Below are positions 52,234 to 63,260 of a DNA stretch of 64,000 nucleotides, piece by piece. The notes under the pieces are model-generated. The model ran no database searches and had not been told where the DNA came from. It worked only from the letters and a program-made list of their open reading frames with translations. The first letter of the stretch is position 1. The number at the start of each line of letters is the position of its first letter. A program made the position numbers and the translations under genes. This DNA comes from Erythroxylum novogranatense (taxonomy: Eukaryota; Streptophyta; Magnoliopsida; Malpighiales; Erythroxylaceae): positions 48,934,063-48,998,062 of the forward strand of contig CM057233.1 of assembly GCA_029891385.1 (NCBI GenBank). The letters are read 5' to 3'.

Positions 52234-54647
52234 GTATGCAAGATGTTATGTGGAGGATAATGGGAAGATGGGATGAATGATAGTTATATTTGTACAGGTA
52301 CAAGAAGATTAAATCGTTTGTTATTGTGAGTATCTATATGATGATCCATCATATGTAAGTGAGTGTATTAAGCACATAGGTGCTATATGTGTGGATAGAT
52401 AGAGATTTGTTAAAATGTTACAATAAAGAATAAATTCGAAGATCAAGAGAAGAATATTGTCTAGGATTAATGGGGACCAAAGTAGCAAGTATGCGAAACA
52501 GAAATTGTAAGTGGGCAACTGGGATGAAATTGATGATGCCACCCAAGCATATGTGACAATAAGTGTGTTCATTTGTCCATTGAGTTTTGAGTGATTTGAA
52601 CATTACGACCTTGTGAGGATAATAGAAATTGGTCCTCCTGAGAAATTAAGAATAGCCGAAAATGTGATGATAATAGGTGATTGATCAAGATTGCACGAAT
52701 AGTATAGATGATGGTAACAAGAAACCCTCTTTGCAAGAAGAATTTGATTAAGTTAAAATAAGCAGATCAGATAGTTTTTGTTAAGGGTGATCAATGAAAG
52801 AAGTGATCGGAAATGAATATTAATGATTTAAAAGGGAGTGCCCTCCCTAACAGGGATTCAAGTCAAGAGGTAGATCATGTTATTGAACAAGATTGTATTT
52901 TATTGATGTAAAGGTTCACATGAGTGAAATTATGAATTGAGGAGACATGGATTGCTATTACGAGGAGTATATATATAAGTTCATTATATATATTATGTGA
53001 AAGTATGTTCGGGAGATACAAATCTGATTTGACGAATATATTAAAATCACAAGAAGTTGATGCAAGGAATATAGAAAATCAGTTGAGCAAGGAAGTTAAT
53101 AGGGAGATTGAAAAGAGAGTGAGACAATGTACCTCATTGAGGAATCAGTTAATTAAGGGATCACGAGGGCTAATCATGAGGTACATGAAATTTGATAATA
53201 ATTGTTTGGGTTACCAATGCCCGATAGCGTTATGGTATTGGAGACTAATATGATCCAAGATTTGATGATGTATGGATGAATGCATGAAGAAGAATGTTTA
53301 ACACGTATAAGCAATGTAAGTAAAAAGACATTTGAAAGAACTGTGCTGATACAGATTTTATCATATGGATTTGGAAATTCTACTCTAGCACTAAGAGTTT
53401 TGGCTAAATTAAAGGTAGCATAATGCATTGATTTTACATGTATGGAGATAGCTAAAGATCTATAAGTTGATTTTGATACATGATTTAGAACAGTCGCATT
53501 AATGATGATGTTGAAAGTTGGAGATAATGTATGTACAGGAACATTTTAGGTATGCATATGCAAGTACAGATCGTATAAGTTCAAGGCAATTAGTGAATTG
53601 GGAGAATTAAATATGAGACTCAGGAGATTGATGTAAATACTGAAAGCCTATGATTGTACAAGTGAGAAATTCCAAGTGAAGCTAAGTGTTATATCAGATA
53701 CCTTAAGTAGAAATTCAGTATTGAGGTTATCAGAACTAATGCAAAAAGAAACATGGAATTGGGGGTTTAGTATATCCCAAATTGAGGAGGAAAAGATTGT
53801 GAAGATTTATAAATTCGATTGGTTGAGTTTGATAGAAGCATAAATTTGTATATGAGTTAATGGAAATTGCATATGAGTTTGTATGTGATGAATATGTATT
53901 GGATATGAAAAATGACTCGAAGTGGTTTAGAATTTAGGTTTGCGTTTCTGCTGAGATCTCGGACGGAGGGTCCGGTGGATTTGAGGTATGTGAAACTGCC
54001 TGAAATATATAGAAGTGTATTCAAGTTATTTGCAGGTTTGGGTTATTGAAAGTGTAGTCGTTATGCTATCGGATTTTATATGGTAGTATATGAATAAGTG
54101 AAATTGTGTATGAATTTATGGATTTATTGGCATGAGTATGAGATTGTTATGGTAAAGAATTAGAATATGATGAATAAGAAGACTCAAGTAATTTGAGATT
54201 AGTATGAGTTAAGGATAAGTTTCCAAGTATGATAAAGTAATTTCCAAAAGTAGAAATTACTTGTTTGTTTTAGAATAAGATGGATTATGTCATGAAAGAA
54301 ATGAAATGATGAAAAAAAAAGTTTATACCGATTCGGATAGGTCAAGTCTAAAGTATCCAATGCAACGCTTCCTTAAGATAATTATTCCCAGATGTTGGAC
54401 ACTTGTAATGCTATTCGATTTGACTTCATTTGTATGTTTTGATTCCCAAATTGAATTCGATCCATATGTGTTTCGTATTTCTGTTGTTCGATAATTTTAT
54501 TTTGACCGTTTATTCGATTTCTTTTCCGACTCATGTGTTTGCTTCGCTATATGATCCGATTCATTGTTTTTCGTTCCGTTTCGGATTCGTGTCAAGAGTG
54601 ATCATTTTTAGTTTAAGCAATGGGGTTATGAGTGTTCAGTGTAAGAA

Positions 54648-54674
54648 GTTGGGTTCCGGTAACGGGATCCAACA
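54648..54674 (+). repeat. LTR-end phrase inside G5 interior
   Basis: GTTGGGTTCCGGTAACGGGATCCAACA repeats the last 27 bases of the G5 LTRs (split here only by description). The sequence before it differs from the LTRs, so it may be the end of a solo LTR of a related family. Confidence 0.6.
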
Positions 54675-55389
54675 GATGGTCTTTGTTTCCAAATGATTTA
54701 CGAAAAATCTACAATGGTTCGGACAATTTTCCATAAATGACTTGAATTGTGAAGTTTATGGATGGATTGAATATAGATTTGAACTTTGAGTTGAATAGGA
54801 AGAATGATACATGGTGAATGAAATAAGAAGTATGTGAAATTGCAAAGTGCAACTGGTGACATAGGCTATGCATCCCAGCAAGAATACAATGAAAGATTTT
54901 TTTAGAAACTAAGAATGTCAAAGCAAGCAAGTGAATAGTTAAATTGATGGTCTTAACTATCAAAAATATGCTTAAGGCTTATAATTTGATGTTCATAGGA
55001 CCATAAGATCCAAGTAAAGTTCTAGTTGAACTTACACTGTATGAGGAATTAGAAGATAGAAAAAGTCATTGCTTTTGTATTATGATGAGTAAGGCTTACA
55101 TGTCGTTAAAAAGCTAGAATTGGAGATGTATTGGACAAGTGAAATGGATGAATGATAAGCATCAAGTGAATTATGAAAGATGAATAAATTAGAAGGATCA
55201 AAGTCAAGGGCATGAAATTTAGTAAGAATAGGCATGAGAGTTGTGTTAGCACACAGTCACTTAGCACTACCCAGATGAGAATTTTCAAGCGTAAGACAAG
55301 TTGCCTCTGTGATACTCTCAGAGCTACATGTTTATACTACTATGAGTACATGTTTATCAGTAAGATAAATTTCGAGGAAGAAATTCTTT

Positions 55390-55404
55390 TAAGAGGGGAA
55401 GAAA
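55390..55404 (+). other. G5 polypurine tract
   Basis: AAGAGGGGAAGAAA before the right LTR; compare AAGAGGGGGAGAAA in G2. Confidence 0.75.
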
Positions 55405-56344
55405 TATTAGACCCCGAATCTTTTAGTAAGCTAAGGCTATTAAATGAGAATTTTTGATGATTATTCATGAGTAAAGAAATTAGGAATTTACGAAATTGAT
55501 AAGAAATGGAAAAGATGGTTTCGATACAGGGTGGATTGCATGAGAAATATTAGAAGTGAAAAGCTAGAAAATGTAAGTTCATTGAGCATGTTGTGGTGTT
55601 TCAGCCATAAGTTGATCTATAGTTATCCAAATGAGATGATTCTTGATTTGGATTAAATTAGAGACATAAGGCTACCAGTTGTATGAAGACATTAAGTTCT
55701 AATTTGATTGTTAAGAAGGTCAATTTTAGGATGGAAATCATGTGCAGGAAAATGTTTTAATATAAGAACAGTATGAAATGTTGGTGAATAACTCTTAGGA
55801 TATGAAACTAAATTGAATAATTTTGGGTGTCTTTATGAAATTAAGACAATGGGGAACAATTGTCTAAAAGGAAGTTTTGTCAAATTCCTTCAATTTCATG
55901 ATTAGAAAATGTCTTGATCTTTGGAGAAAATTAAGTATGAATTAAATGAATTTTAATGTCTTATTAAAGTATTTTATGAAATTAATTAGCATGTTAATGG
56001 GATTTAATTAACATGTTAATTTTACTAAGATCATATGGCATGAATTAAGTGTATTAAGGTGGTAAATAGCATTGAGGGCAAAATGGGAAGACAACTTAAG
56101 TCATTTGTGTTGAAAGGCCAATCATTTTGGGCATTATGGGCAAAAGACATGTGGGCTTGGTATATAAGGAATGAGAGTCACTAAAATTAGAAGAAAAAAG
56201 AAGAGAAAATAGAGAAGAGAGGGAGAGATGTCGTGGAGGAGAAGAAGAAAACGAAGAGGGAGAGAAAGAAGAGAAGAAGAGAAGGAAATCCAAGAGAAAG
56301 GGAAGGAATTTCGTGGAACAAGGAGAGGAATCAAGCTTTCTAAG

Positions 56345-57483
56345 GTAAGTTCTCCCACTTTTCATCTTCTTTGTTGAGAAATGGTTAGGGTTTGTTCATG
56401 GAGAAGTTCTAGAGAGAGAAATTTAAAAGGAAGAAGAAGATGGTGAAATCCTTTGGAGTTTTGGGTTTCTAAGCTAGATTTGAAGTTTTCTAACCCACAT
56501 GAACCATGGATGGGTTAGATTAGAGCTTGATTAGGGTTTATGGAATTTATGTGATAAGTAGGGAAATTTGGGGGTTTTCCAAATCTAATGGAAATTTATG
56601 GAATTTTGTTTGTGTTAAGGCTATTAAAGACCTTTCCAAGGGCAAGAAGAAGGAAGCCATTGATTTGGGATTTCCAAGAACAAGCAAGGATTTTTTAAGG
56701 TGGGTTTTATGTTTATAGTTGAATAATGGGCCATTGATATATTTTCAAAATCAAGAAGATAAATGATTTCAAATTCATTATTTTTAAATGCTTTGAGAAA
56801 TTTTTGCAATTGATGCATTTATTGTTTGAATGCTTGAGAAACTCTATGTGAATTTGGTTGAACAAATGATGAAATGATGGATGCTTGTGTTTAGATGAAT
56901 TGAGAAATGATGATGAATTTTCATATGGAATGTTACATGCTCATGAAAGGATTCATGAAAATTTGCATGATTTATGAAAAACAAGAATTCCAAGAGTTTT
57001 GCCAATTGGGGCAATCATTTTTCAAGAGCATGATTACATGTTCTGTGGGTTAGGTATAGTCCACCCAAGAACTGTCGCGTGCACGCTGACCATGAATAGG
57101 CTTCTCCCTTTGCCGCATGAAGTGGCAAGGAGTTCCTTTTAGGACTCCTCAAGAATTTACGACTACACAAGGCCATTCTATGGAATTGTGTAGTTCGTCA
57201 TGAATTGTGGACTTGCCAAACCATTATGATGTGTTAGATGTTATGTGTTATGTGATTGAATTGTGACAACTTTACTGCATTCATGGTTTTATGTAAAAAA
57301 AAAAAGCACGAATGGTGATTTTAAGCATATGACAAGAATCTTGAAAGAAATATGTGTTTTATTACTCAAAAAGGAAGTTTTCATGATAAAGAACTTTTGA
57401 ATAGTTTTTGCTTGTTATTTTAGTTGTAAGCATATTACCTACTGAGTTTCCAAGCTCACCCCACTCTTTTCCCCTATCTCCAG
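56345..57483 (+). other. Predicted leader intron in G5 right LTR
   Basis: TTTCTAAG|GTAAGTTCTC, a near-consensus plant donor, to TTTTCCCCTATCTCCAG|GTTTT, 1,139 bp, with CTACTGAGTTTCCAAGCTCACCCC just before the acceptor. The best-looking donor of the set. Confidence 0.5.
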
Positions 57484-58240
57484 GTTTTTTAGCAAGAAAT
57501 CAAGTGGAAGTGGCTCAAGGCACCAATTGCATGTTTTGGTTGTGTTTGGAAAAATGAATGTAAATAAGGCTTTAGTTGTATGTTAAGAATTATTGGAATG
57601 TGTATGTTATGTAATTTGGATATTGATATAGATGTTGTAAATTGGCTTGGAAATGCCAATAAAATTGTAAAAACTCTTGATGCATGATGTTAATGCAATA
57701 TGGATTGGCATATGAATATGAATTATGTATTGTGTATGATGATGTGGGTTGAAATTAGATGCAAATGAATAAGGTTATCCTTTTGAGTTAAGGAATGACA
57801 TATTGTTATATATGTAAATGAATGGTTATGATGAACGTTGTTGAATGTAAGAAATCTTATGAATTGGCGTTAATGTGAAGAGTAAAAATGAAATGAAGTT
57901 GAAATATGACTCATCATGGATGAGCTTGGATTGAAATTAAGTAAAATGGAAGAAGTAAATCAATTGAATTAAGGGATTTGAATATGAGTTGCCTTTGCTT
58001 GGAATTGAAATGTTATGGTAAAGAGGGATTGAAAATTGATATGAATGTGTAGTTTTGATGAAGCAATTGAGAGAAGATTTGAGAAATTGATGAAATAAGA
58101 TTGATGGTTGAGTTACTAGGAAGTGATTTTGCATGATAAGAAATGAAAATTATAAAGTGTATAGGTATATATGGTGTTAGGATGAAGTTTGAAGCATTGG
58201 AGATGCTTGAAAGAAGGTTTGGGACACATTGCCCCGTATG

Positions 58241-58401
58241 TGTCCGTTAAACGGACATACAAGTCCGTTTAACAGACCTTCTCTGATGGTTTTGGACACT
58301 TTGGGCAGTGTGTGTCCGTTAAACGGACATGGATGTCCGTTTAACGGACTGTCTCGGGTGAAAATGGACAGTTTGGCCATTCCATGTCCGTTTAACGGAC
58401 A
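58241..58401 (+). repeat. TGTCCGTTTAACGGACA palindrome array, right LTR
   Basis: Five copies at the same spacing as in the left LTR (about 58241, 58263, 58314, 58334, 58385); here the first copy is a perfect palindrome. Confidence 0.88.
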
Positions 58402-59166
58402 GCCTCGGGTCAACTTTAGTAATTTACGTTTTTGACTAGTTCTGAAGCCGAATCTCATTTCGAGGCCTCTAATACGAGGTGTAGATCTCGATGTTAGCTT
58501 TCCAATGGAATAAGAACGAAGGAATTTGGATATTTTTAGAAAACGTTATGGAAATCACGCCAAAGTATGTTCAAATTGATTTTGGGGAATGAACATGGTA
58601 TACTCTTTTGATCATAACTCCCTCATCAGACCTCCAATTGAGGTGATTCTTAAGGCAATAGTTTTCTAAGACATGTATCTACCTCTGCATAAAATTTTGT
58701 AGCATTTGGAGATGATTTGAGGAAATTTGTATTAGAGCAAGTAAGAGGTCGGTTAGGAGAGCATGATTAGGGTTTGTGCACGTTTTAGTATTTTGATGAT
58801 ATCCTAAGCTATAAAGCTCCAATTGAAGTGATTCTTTCTTTAAAACGAACAAGAGATATATAGCTATGATTTCTACGAAGAAGTCAAAAAGAATTGAAGA
58901 TGTTAAGTCTTCCAAATTCTGCGCACAAATAGGAGAAATGAGGTTAAGCATAGTGACTGTTTTGTTTGGGCACACCATGGAAGATATTGTAAGTGAATTT
59001 TGGATTGTTATAAGCATGAAGATAAATTGATGATGTCTAAATGGATTAAGAATGAAAAAAAAATTTAACCCTCCAAGGTTATGTTCACACTCCCGTTTCA
59101 TGATCCATAATAAGCAAGGCTTTATAAGTGAGAAAAAGAGTTAGGTTCCGGTAACGGGATCCAACA

Positions 59167-61481
59167 GAGCATTTGAAGATTGCTTTGGAGACTTTGAGGA
59201 GAAATGAGTTGTATGCCAAATTCGATAAATGCGAATTTTGGCTGAGGAAAGTTGCATTTCTTGGACATGTGATCTCATAGCAAGGAGTGCATGTGGATAC
59301 AAAGAAAATAGAAGCTGTGGTGAATTGGGAAGCCCCAAAGAATGTAGCAGAGGTGAGGAGTTTTCTAGGTTTGGCAGGTTATTACAGGAGATTTGTGGAG
59401 GGATTCTCCATGATATCTGCTCTGATGACTAAGTTGTTGAGGAAGAATCAGAAGTTTATCTGGAGTGATGAGTGCCAGAAGAGTTTTGAGGAGCTCAAGC
59501 ACAGATTGACAAGTGCTCCGATTTTGATTCTGCCTTCGGGAGATGAGGGTTATACCATGTATAGTGACGCTTCGAGGAAGGGTCTTGGTTGTGTTTTGAT
59601 GCAGGGAGACCGAGTGATTGCTTATGCTTCAAGGCTGTTGAAGCCTTATGAGTTGAACTATCCGACGCATGATTTGGAGTTGGCAGCTATGATCTTTGCT
59701 TTGAAGATTTAGAGGCATTATTTGTATGGAGTTCAGACGAGGATCTTTACCGATCACAAGAGTCTTAAGTATTTGTTGAGCCAGAAAGAATTGAATTTGA
59801 GATAGAGAAGGTGGATCGAGTTGCTTAAGGATTATGATTTGCTGATTAAGTATCATCCAGGCAAGGCCAATGTAGTGGCGGATGCTTTGAGTAGGAAGTT
59901 TTCGATTGCTCATGTTCTGATAGTTTATCTTCCTTTATTGGAAGAGATGGCCAAGCTTAAGATAAGCTTGAAGCAGGAGGAGTCGGATTGTCTTTTAGAT
60001 AACTTCTGTGTAAGACCGATACTCAGGGAGAAAGTTAGAGAGTTGCAGGTTCAAGATGCAGCATTAAGCAAGCTTCGAGATGGAATTCGGAATGGTAAGA
60101 TTTCTGAAGTAGTAGTGAGGGATGATGGGCTTTTGACAGTGGGGAATAGGTTGTCTATCCCAGATGTGCAGGAGGTAAAAGATGAGATTATGGATGAGGC
60201 ACATAATGCGCCTTATGCCATGCATCCAGGTAGCACTAGGATGTACAGAGATTTGAGAGAGCATTTTTGGTGGAAAGACATGAAGAGGGATGTAGCAGAG
60301 TTTGTCAGTAAGTGTTTAGTGTGTCAGCAAGTCAAGGCTGAACACCAGGCACCTTCAGGCAAGTTGAGGCCGTTGCCTATTCCGGAATGCAAGTGGCAGA
60401 GGGTGACCATGGATTTTCTGATAGGATTGCCCAGGACTAGTAGGAGGCATGATGCCATTTGGGTTATTGTGGATCGGTTGACTAAGTCAGCTCACTTTTT
60501 GGCGATTAAGCAGACTGATTCTTTGTATGTGCTAGCAAAGAAGTATATTAATGAGATAGTGAGATTGCATGGGATCCCAGATTCGATTGAGTCTGATAGA
60601 GACCCTCGATTTACTTTGAGGTTTTGGGATAGTTTGCAGGAAGCTTTGGGTACTAAGCTGAATTTTAGTACGGCTTTTCACCCTCAGACGGATGGTCAAT
60701 CTGAGAGGACCATTCGGACTCTTGAGGGGATGCTTAGGGCTTGTGTGATAGATTTCTGAGGAGCTTGGGATGAGCATTTTCCATTGGTCGAATTTCCTTA
60801 TAACAATTCGTACCATTCGAGTATTCAGATGGCTCCATATGAGGCTTTGTATAGGAGGAGATGTAGGAATCCGATCTGTTGGGATGAAGAAGGAGAGAGG
60901 AAACTGATAGGACTAGAATTGATTCAGACGACAGTTGAGAAAGTCAATCTGGTTAAGCAGCGGCTTAAGGCATCACAGGATAGGATGAAGAGTTACATTG
61001 ATGCACATCGAAAGGAGATGGAGTTTGAAGTCAGTGAGAAGGTATTTCTCAAAACGACTGCTTGGAAAGGAGTAATGAGGTTTGGCAAGAAGGGCAAGTT
61101 GAGCCCGAGGTATATGGGTCCTTATGAGATCCTTGAGAGGATTGGACCACTCGCCTACAGGTTGGCGTTACCTCTGGAATTGTCTTAGATTCATGATGTG
61201 TTTCATGTTTCCATGTTGAGGAGGTATAGACCGGATCCGTCTCATATCATTCAGACTAGTGAGGTTAGTTGCGAGATGATCTGAGTTATGAGGAGCAACC
61301 AGTGGAGATCTTGGATACCAAGGAAAAAGTCCTTAGGAACAAGACAGTACAGCTAATCAAAGTCCTATGGAGGAATCAATCGGTAGAGGAGGCTACTTCG
61401 GAGCCTTTGGAAGCCATGAAGGAGAAGTATCCGTATCTCTTCGATGATTCAGGTAATAATTTCGAGGACAAAAATTTTTTT
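59167..61481 (+). pseudogene. pol: G3 pol continued: end of RT, RNase H, integrase, chromodomain; decayed
   Basis: Resumes at [26 protein letters not shown], homologous to G2 from 31251. TAG 59278-59280 and TAG 59710-59712 (Trp in G2), then TAG 59803-59805 (Gln in G2). From 59821 to 60759 an open frame carries the end of RNase H ([15 protein letters not shown]), the integrase zinc domain ([11 protein letters not shown]..., CLVCQQVK) and all three catalytic regions ([28 protein letters not shown]). TGA at 60757-60759 ends it. TAG 61186-61188 and a small deletion near 61266 follow. The chromodomain part reads PVEILDTKEKVLRNK...IKVLWRNQSVEEATSEP, with one conserved Trp changed to Ser (ATWEP to ATSEP). 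Confidence 0.93.
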
Positions 61482-61495
61482 AAGAGGGGAAGAAA
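61482..61495 (+). other. G3 polypurine tract
   Basis: AAGAGGGGAAGAAA directly before the 3' LTR. Confidence 0.8.
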
Positions 61496-62746
61496 TGTTG
61501 GACCCCGAATTTTTTATATGATGTTATTACGCATGAATTGTGTTAATTATGTGTTTATGCATTAGTTTGATTAAATTGGATGTATTAGTGGAAAATTGAG
61601 ATTTAATTGAGTTTAATGTGGTTTAAATAGAAAATTGAGATTTAACTTGGTTTGTTTTAGGAAACCAAGCCGACCTGATCCAATCGCAAGAGGAAGGACA
61701 ACAGTGAGTTGGATTCTCAAGCGATACTAGGTGGGTAATATATTTATGGTTGTTATGTGTATGGGCAATATGTGTATGCTTGCTTGCATGTGTGTGAGAC
61801 TACTTGTGTTAAATTATGAAAAATATTGCAAATGCATGATGAACATGATTATGTACTGCCTTGATAGGCATTATGGAACTTTTGAATGGATGAAAAGATA
61901 GAAAAGCATGATGATCATAAGAAGAATGAAAGCTTTCGATAACAAGTTTTGAGCATGAAATGAATGATTATGTGCTTTGTTTGGGCGAGAGAAGAACGTT
62001 TCGTTAGTCACGTGCACGTCGACGTATAGCCTTCTCCCGGCTGCCCGCTTGAGGCCACGAGATCCTTGAGAAACCGGACTCGTTTTATTCATGGTATAAA
62101 CTTCGGTTTATCCGTTTTGTTCCACGAAACTCTCGGGCCATTTGTGTGCATTCATTATTGATTTGTTGTGCATGACGCATGTTAATTGATATGTTGCGAA
62201 ATCATATGACATATTATGGTGATGATTGTAAGTTGATAAATGTTGACTGTTTATGCTTGTATATGTATATTTGTTTGAATGTGTGGCTCGTTGCCAATGG
62301 CTATAAATGTATATGCCACTGAGCTTCGCAGCTCACCCCATCATCTCCCACTCTTCAAGTTCAGAACGAGGCGATCGTTGATCTTGCAAGGCATCGGAAA
62401 CTTCATGCTAGTTAGGAGTTTTGTATTAAGTTAGTACTTTGGTTGGCCCTCTGAGCATATCATTATGGAGCATATTCATGTATTTTGGATTTAGACTTTA
62501 TTCTGTATCGTGTTATATTGAGAATACTTGTTTGAATTTCCTTCAGATTGTTATGGCATGTAGCCCCTTTGGTTTATGGGGTGTTTAATTCGAATGATTG
62601 TGTGTATGTTTAATGTGTGAGAAAATGCATGTGTGAATTGAATTATGTATGGATGTTGGGATTGGGTCCGAGCGTTTGGGGCATGCGTCACGGGCGCAGC
62701 CCGAGGGGCCACCTCGAGAATAGGTATCCGGGACCCGGGCCCAACA
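61496..62746 (+). repeat. G3 3' LTR, with internal deletion
   Basis: TGTTGGACCCCG to GGGCCCAACA. About 870 bases (equivalent to 45054-45926, including donor, CpG array and ~90-nt motif) are missing; the join at 61631-61645 contains AAAATTGAGATTTA, a second copy of a word found 40 bases upstream. UUCG-loop hairpin block kept at 62093-62114; acceptor hairpin GAGCT-TCGC-AGCTC near 62321-62334. Confidence 0.92.
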
Positions 62747-62751
62747 GGAGG
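62747..62751 (+). other. Target-site duplication of G3, right (GGAGG)
   Basis: Identical to 44913-44917. Confidence 0.9.
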
Positions 62752-63260
62752 TACGACAGATCATAAGGCAAGTGGGGTTGACTTCGTGGCAAAGATGCAC
62801 TTCACCGAGGTCGAGGGATGGCTGGAAAGGACTGAGAGCGTCTTCGATCAGATGGACTGTGACTCTGATGAGAGATTTGACTATGCAGTCTCCCTTCTGC
62901 AGGGCCCAGCATATTAGTGGTGGAAGACTGTCCCGGGCAGTACCACCAGGCCTTGTATTCTGACATGGGATGATTTCTTGAGGGCTTTCAGAAATAATTA
63001 CATACCCAAGGTCTATATGGAGATGAAGATGCAGGAGTTTCTGGAATTGAGACAGGGTAGGATGACTGTAGCAGATTATGAGGTGAGATTCAACGAGCTT
63101 ATGGGATATGCTACTGCTCTGATTTCTACTGAGGCTGATTGGTGCCGGAGGTTCGAGAATGGCCTCAACTTGGAGATTCACACCAGATTGGCCAGATCTG
63201 ATATGGGCACATTGTTGGTGAGGGTTCTTCTTTGCTCGAGTTGAAAGTTGTTAAAGACAG
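62752..63260 (+). pseudogene. gag: G4 gag core (capsid), decayed
   Basis: Continues the gag begun at 44777: GVDFVAKMHFTEVEGWLERTESVFDQMDC, YAVSLLQGPAY, TAG at 62915-62917 (Trp expected, as WW in related gags), then TWDDFLRAFRNNYIPKVYMEMKMQEFLELRQG, MTVADYEVRFNELMGYA and WCRRFENGLNLEIHTRL. A frameshift near 63220 leads to the next part. The sequence is the retrotransposon-gag core of chromoviruses, clearly different from G2/G3 gag. Confidence 0.85.

Larger units (their letters stand above)
51649..55389 (+). other. G5 interior, apparently non-coding
   Basis: No gag or pol word could be found in any frame. Longest frames (83-88 codons) are unrelated to known families. Contains a (TA)n run at 52197-52233 and, at 54648-54674, a copy of the LTR-end phrase TTCCGGTAACGGGATCCAACA. 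The last ~60 bases read ISKINFEEEILLRG, a remnant of the gypsy pol end that overlaps the purine tract. Confidence 0.6.
49253..59166 (+). mobile_element. Non-coding long-LTR retroelement G5 (LARD-like), inserted in G3 pol
   Basis: LTRs end ...GGATCCAACA at 51631 and 59166. The right LTR is complete (55405-59166, 3,762 bp, starting TATTAGACCCC after a purine tract); the left one starts in mid-LTR at 49253 (equivalent to 56785). A primer-like site follows the left LTR. The 3.8-kb interior has no recognisable protein. Large LTRs with a non-coding interior fit a LARD-type element moved by a relative; terminal words resemble those of G2/G3. A deletion removed the first ~1.38 kb of the left LTR together with ~360 bases of the host pol. 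Confidence 0.75.
55405..59166 (+). repeat. G5 right (3') LTR
   Basis: TATTAGACCCCGAATC (TG changed to TA) to GGATCCAACA. Signals in order: one ~90-nt motif copy (55602-55696), purine-rich block (56180-56310), donor TAAG|GTAAGTTCTCC (56345), stem ACTACACAA...TTGTGTAGT (57162-57194), acceptor hairpin (57444-57457), CAG (57481-57483), palindrome array (58241-58401), two further ~90-nt motifs (58611-58707, 58800-58887). Confidence 0.85.
44918..62746 (+). mobile_element. Ty3/gypsy chromovirus G3 (sister of G2), interrupted by G5
   Basis: LTRs start TGTTGGACCCCGAAT (44918 and 61496); 5' LTR 2,112 bp, 3' LTR 1,251 bp after an ~870-base deletion. Target duplication GGAGG. Gag, protease and the first part of reverse transcriptase lie left of G5, the rest of pol and a chromodomain right of it. 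Without G5 it would be about 7.9 kb. Proteins are closely similar to those of G2, so the two are subfamilies of one lineage. Confidence 0.94.

Noticed and set aside
53005..53253. 82-codon frame in G5 interior resembling a coiled-coil gag fragment
   Set aside because: Only weak Lys/Glu/Asn composition; no zinc knuckle or gag core motif near it, so not called.
56096..56365. Minus-strand Ser/Leu/Phe-rich frames suggesting a membrane protein
   Set aside because: Antisense of the purine-rich block before the G5 splice donor; composition artefact.
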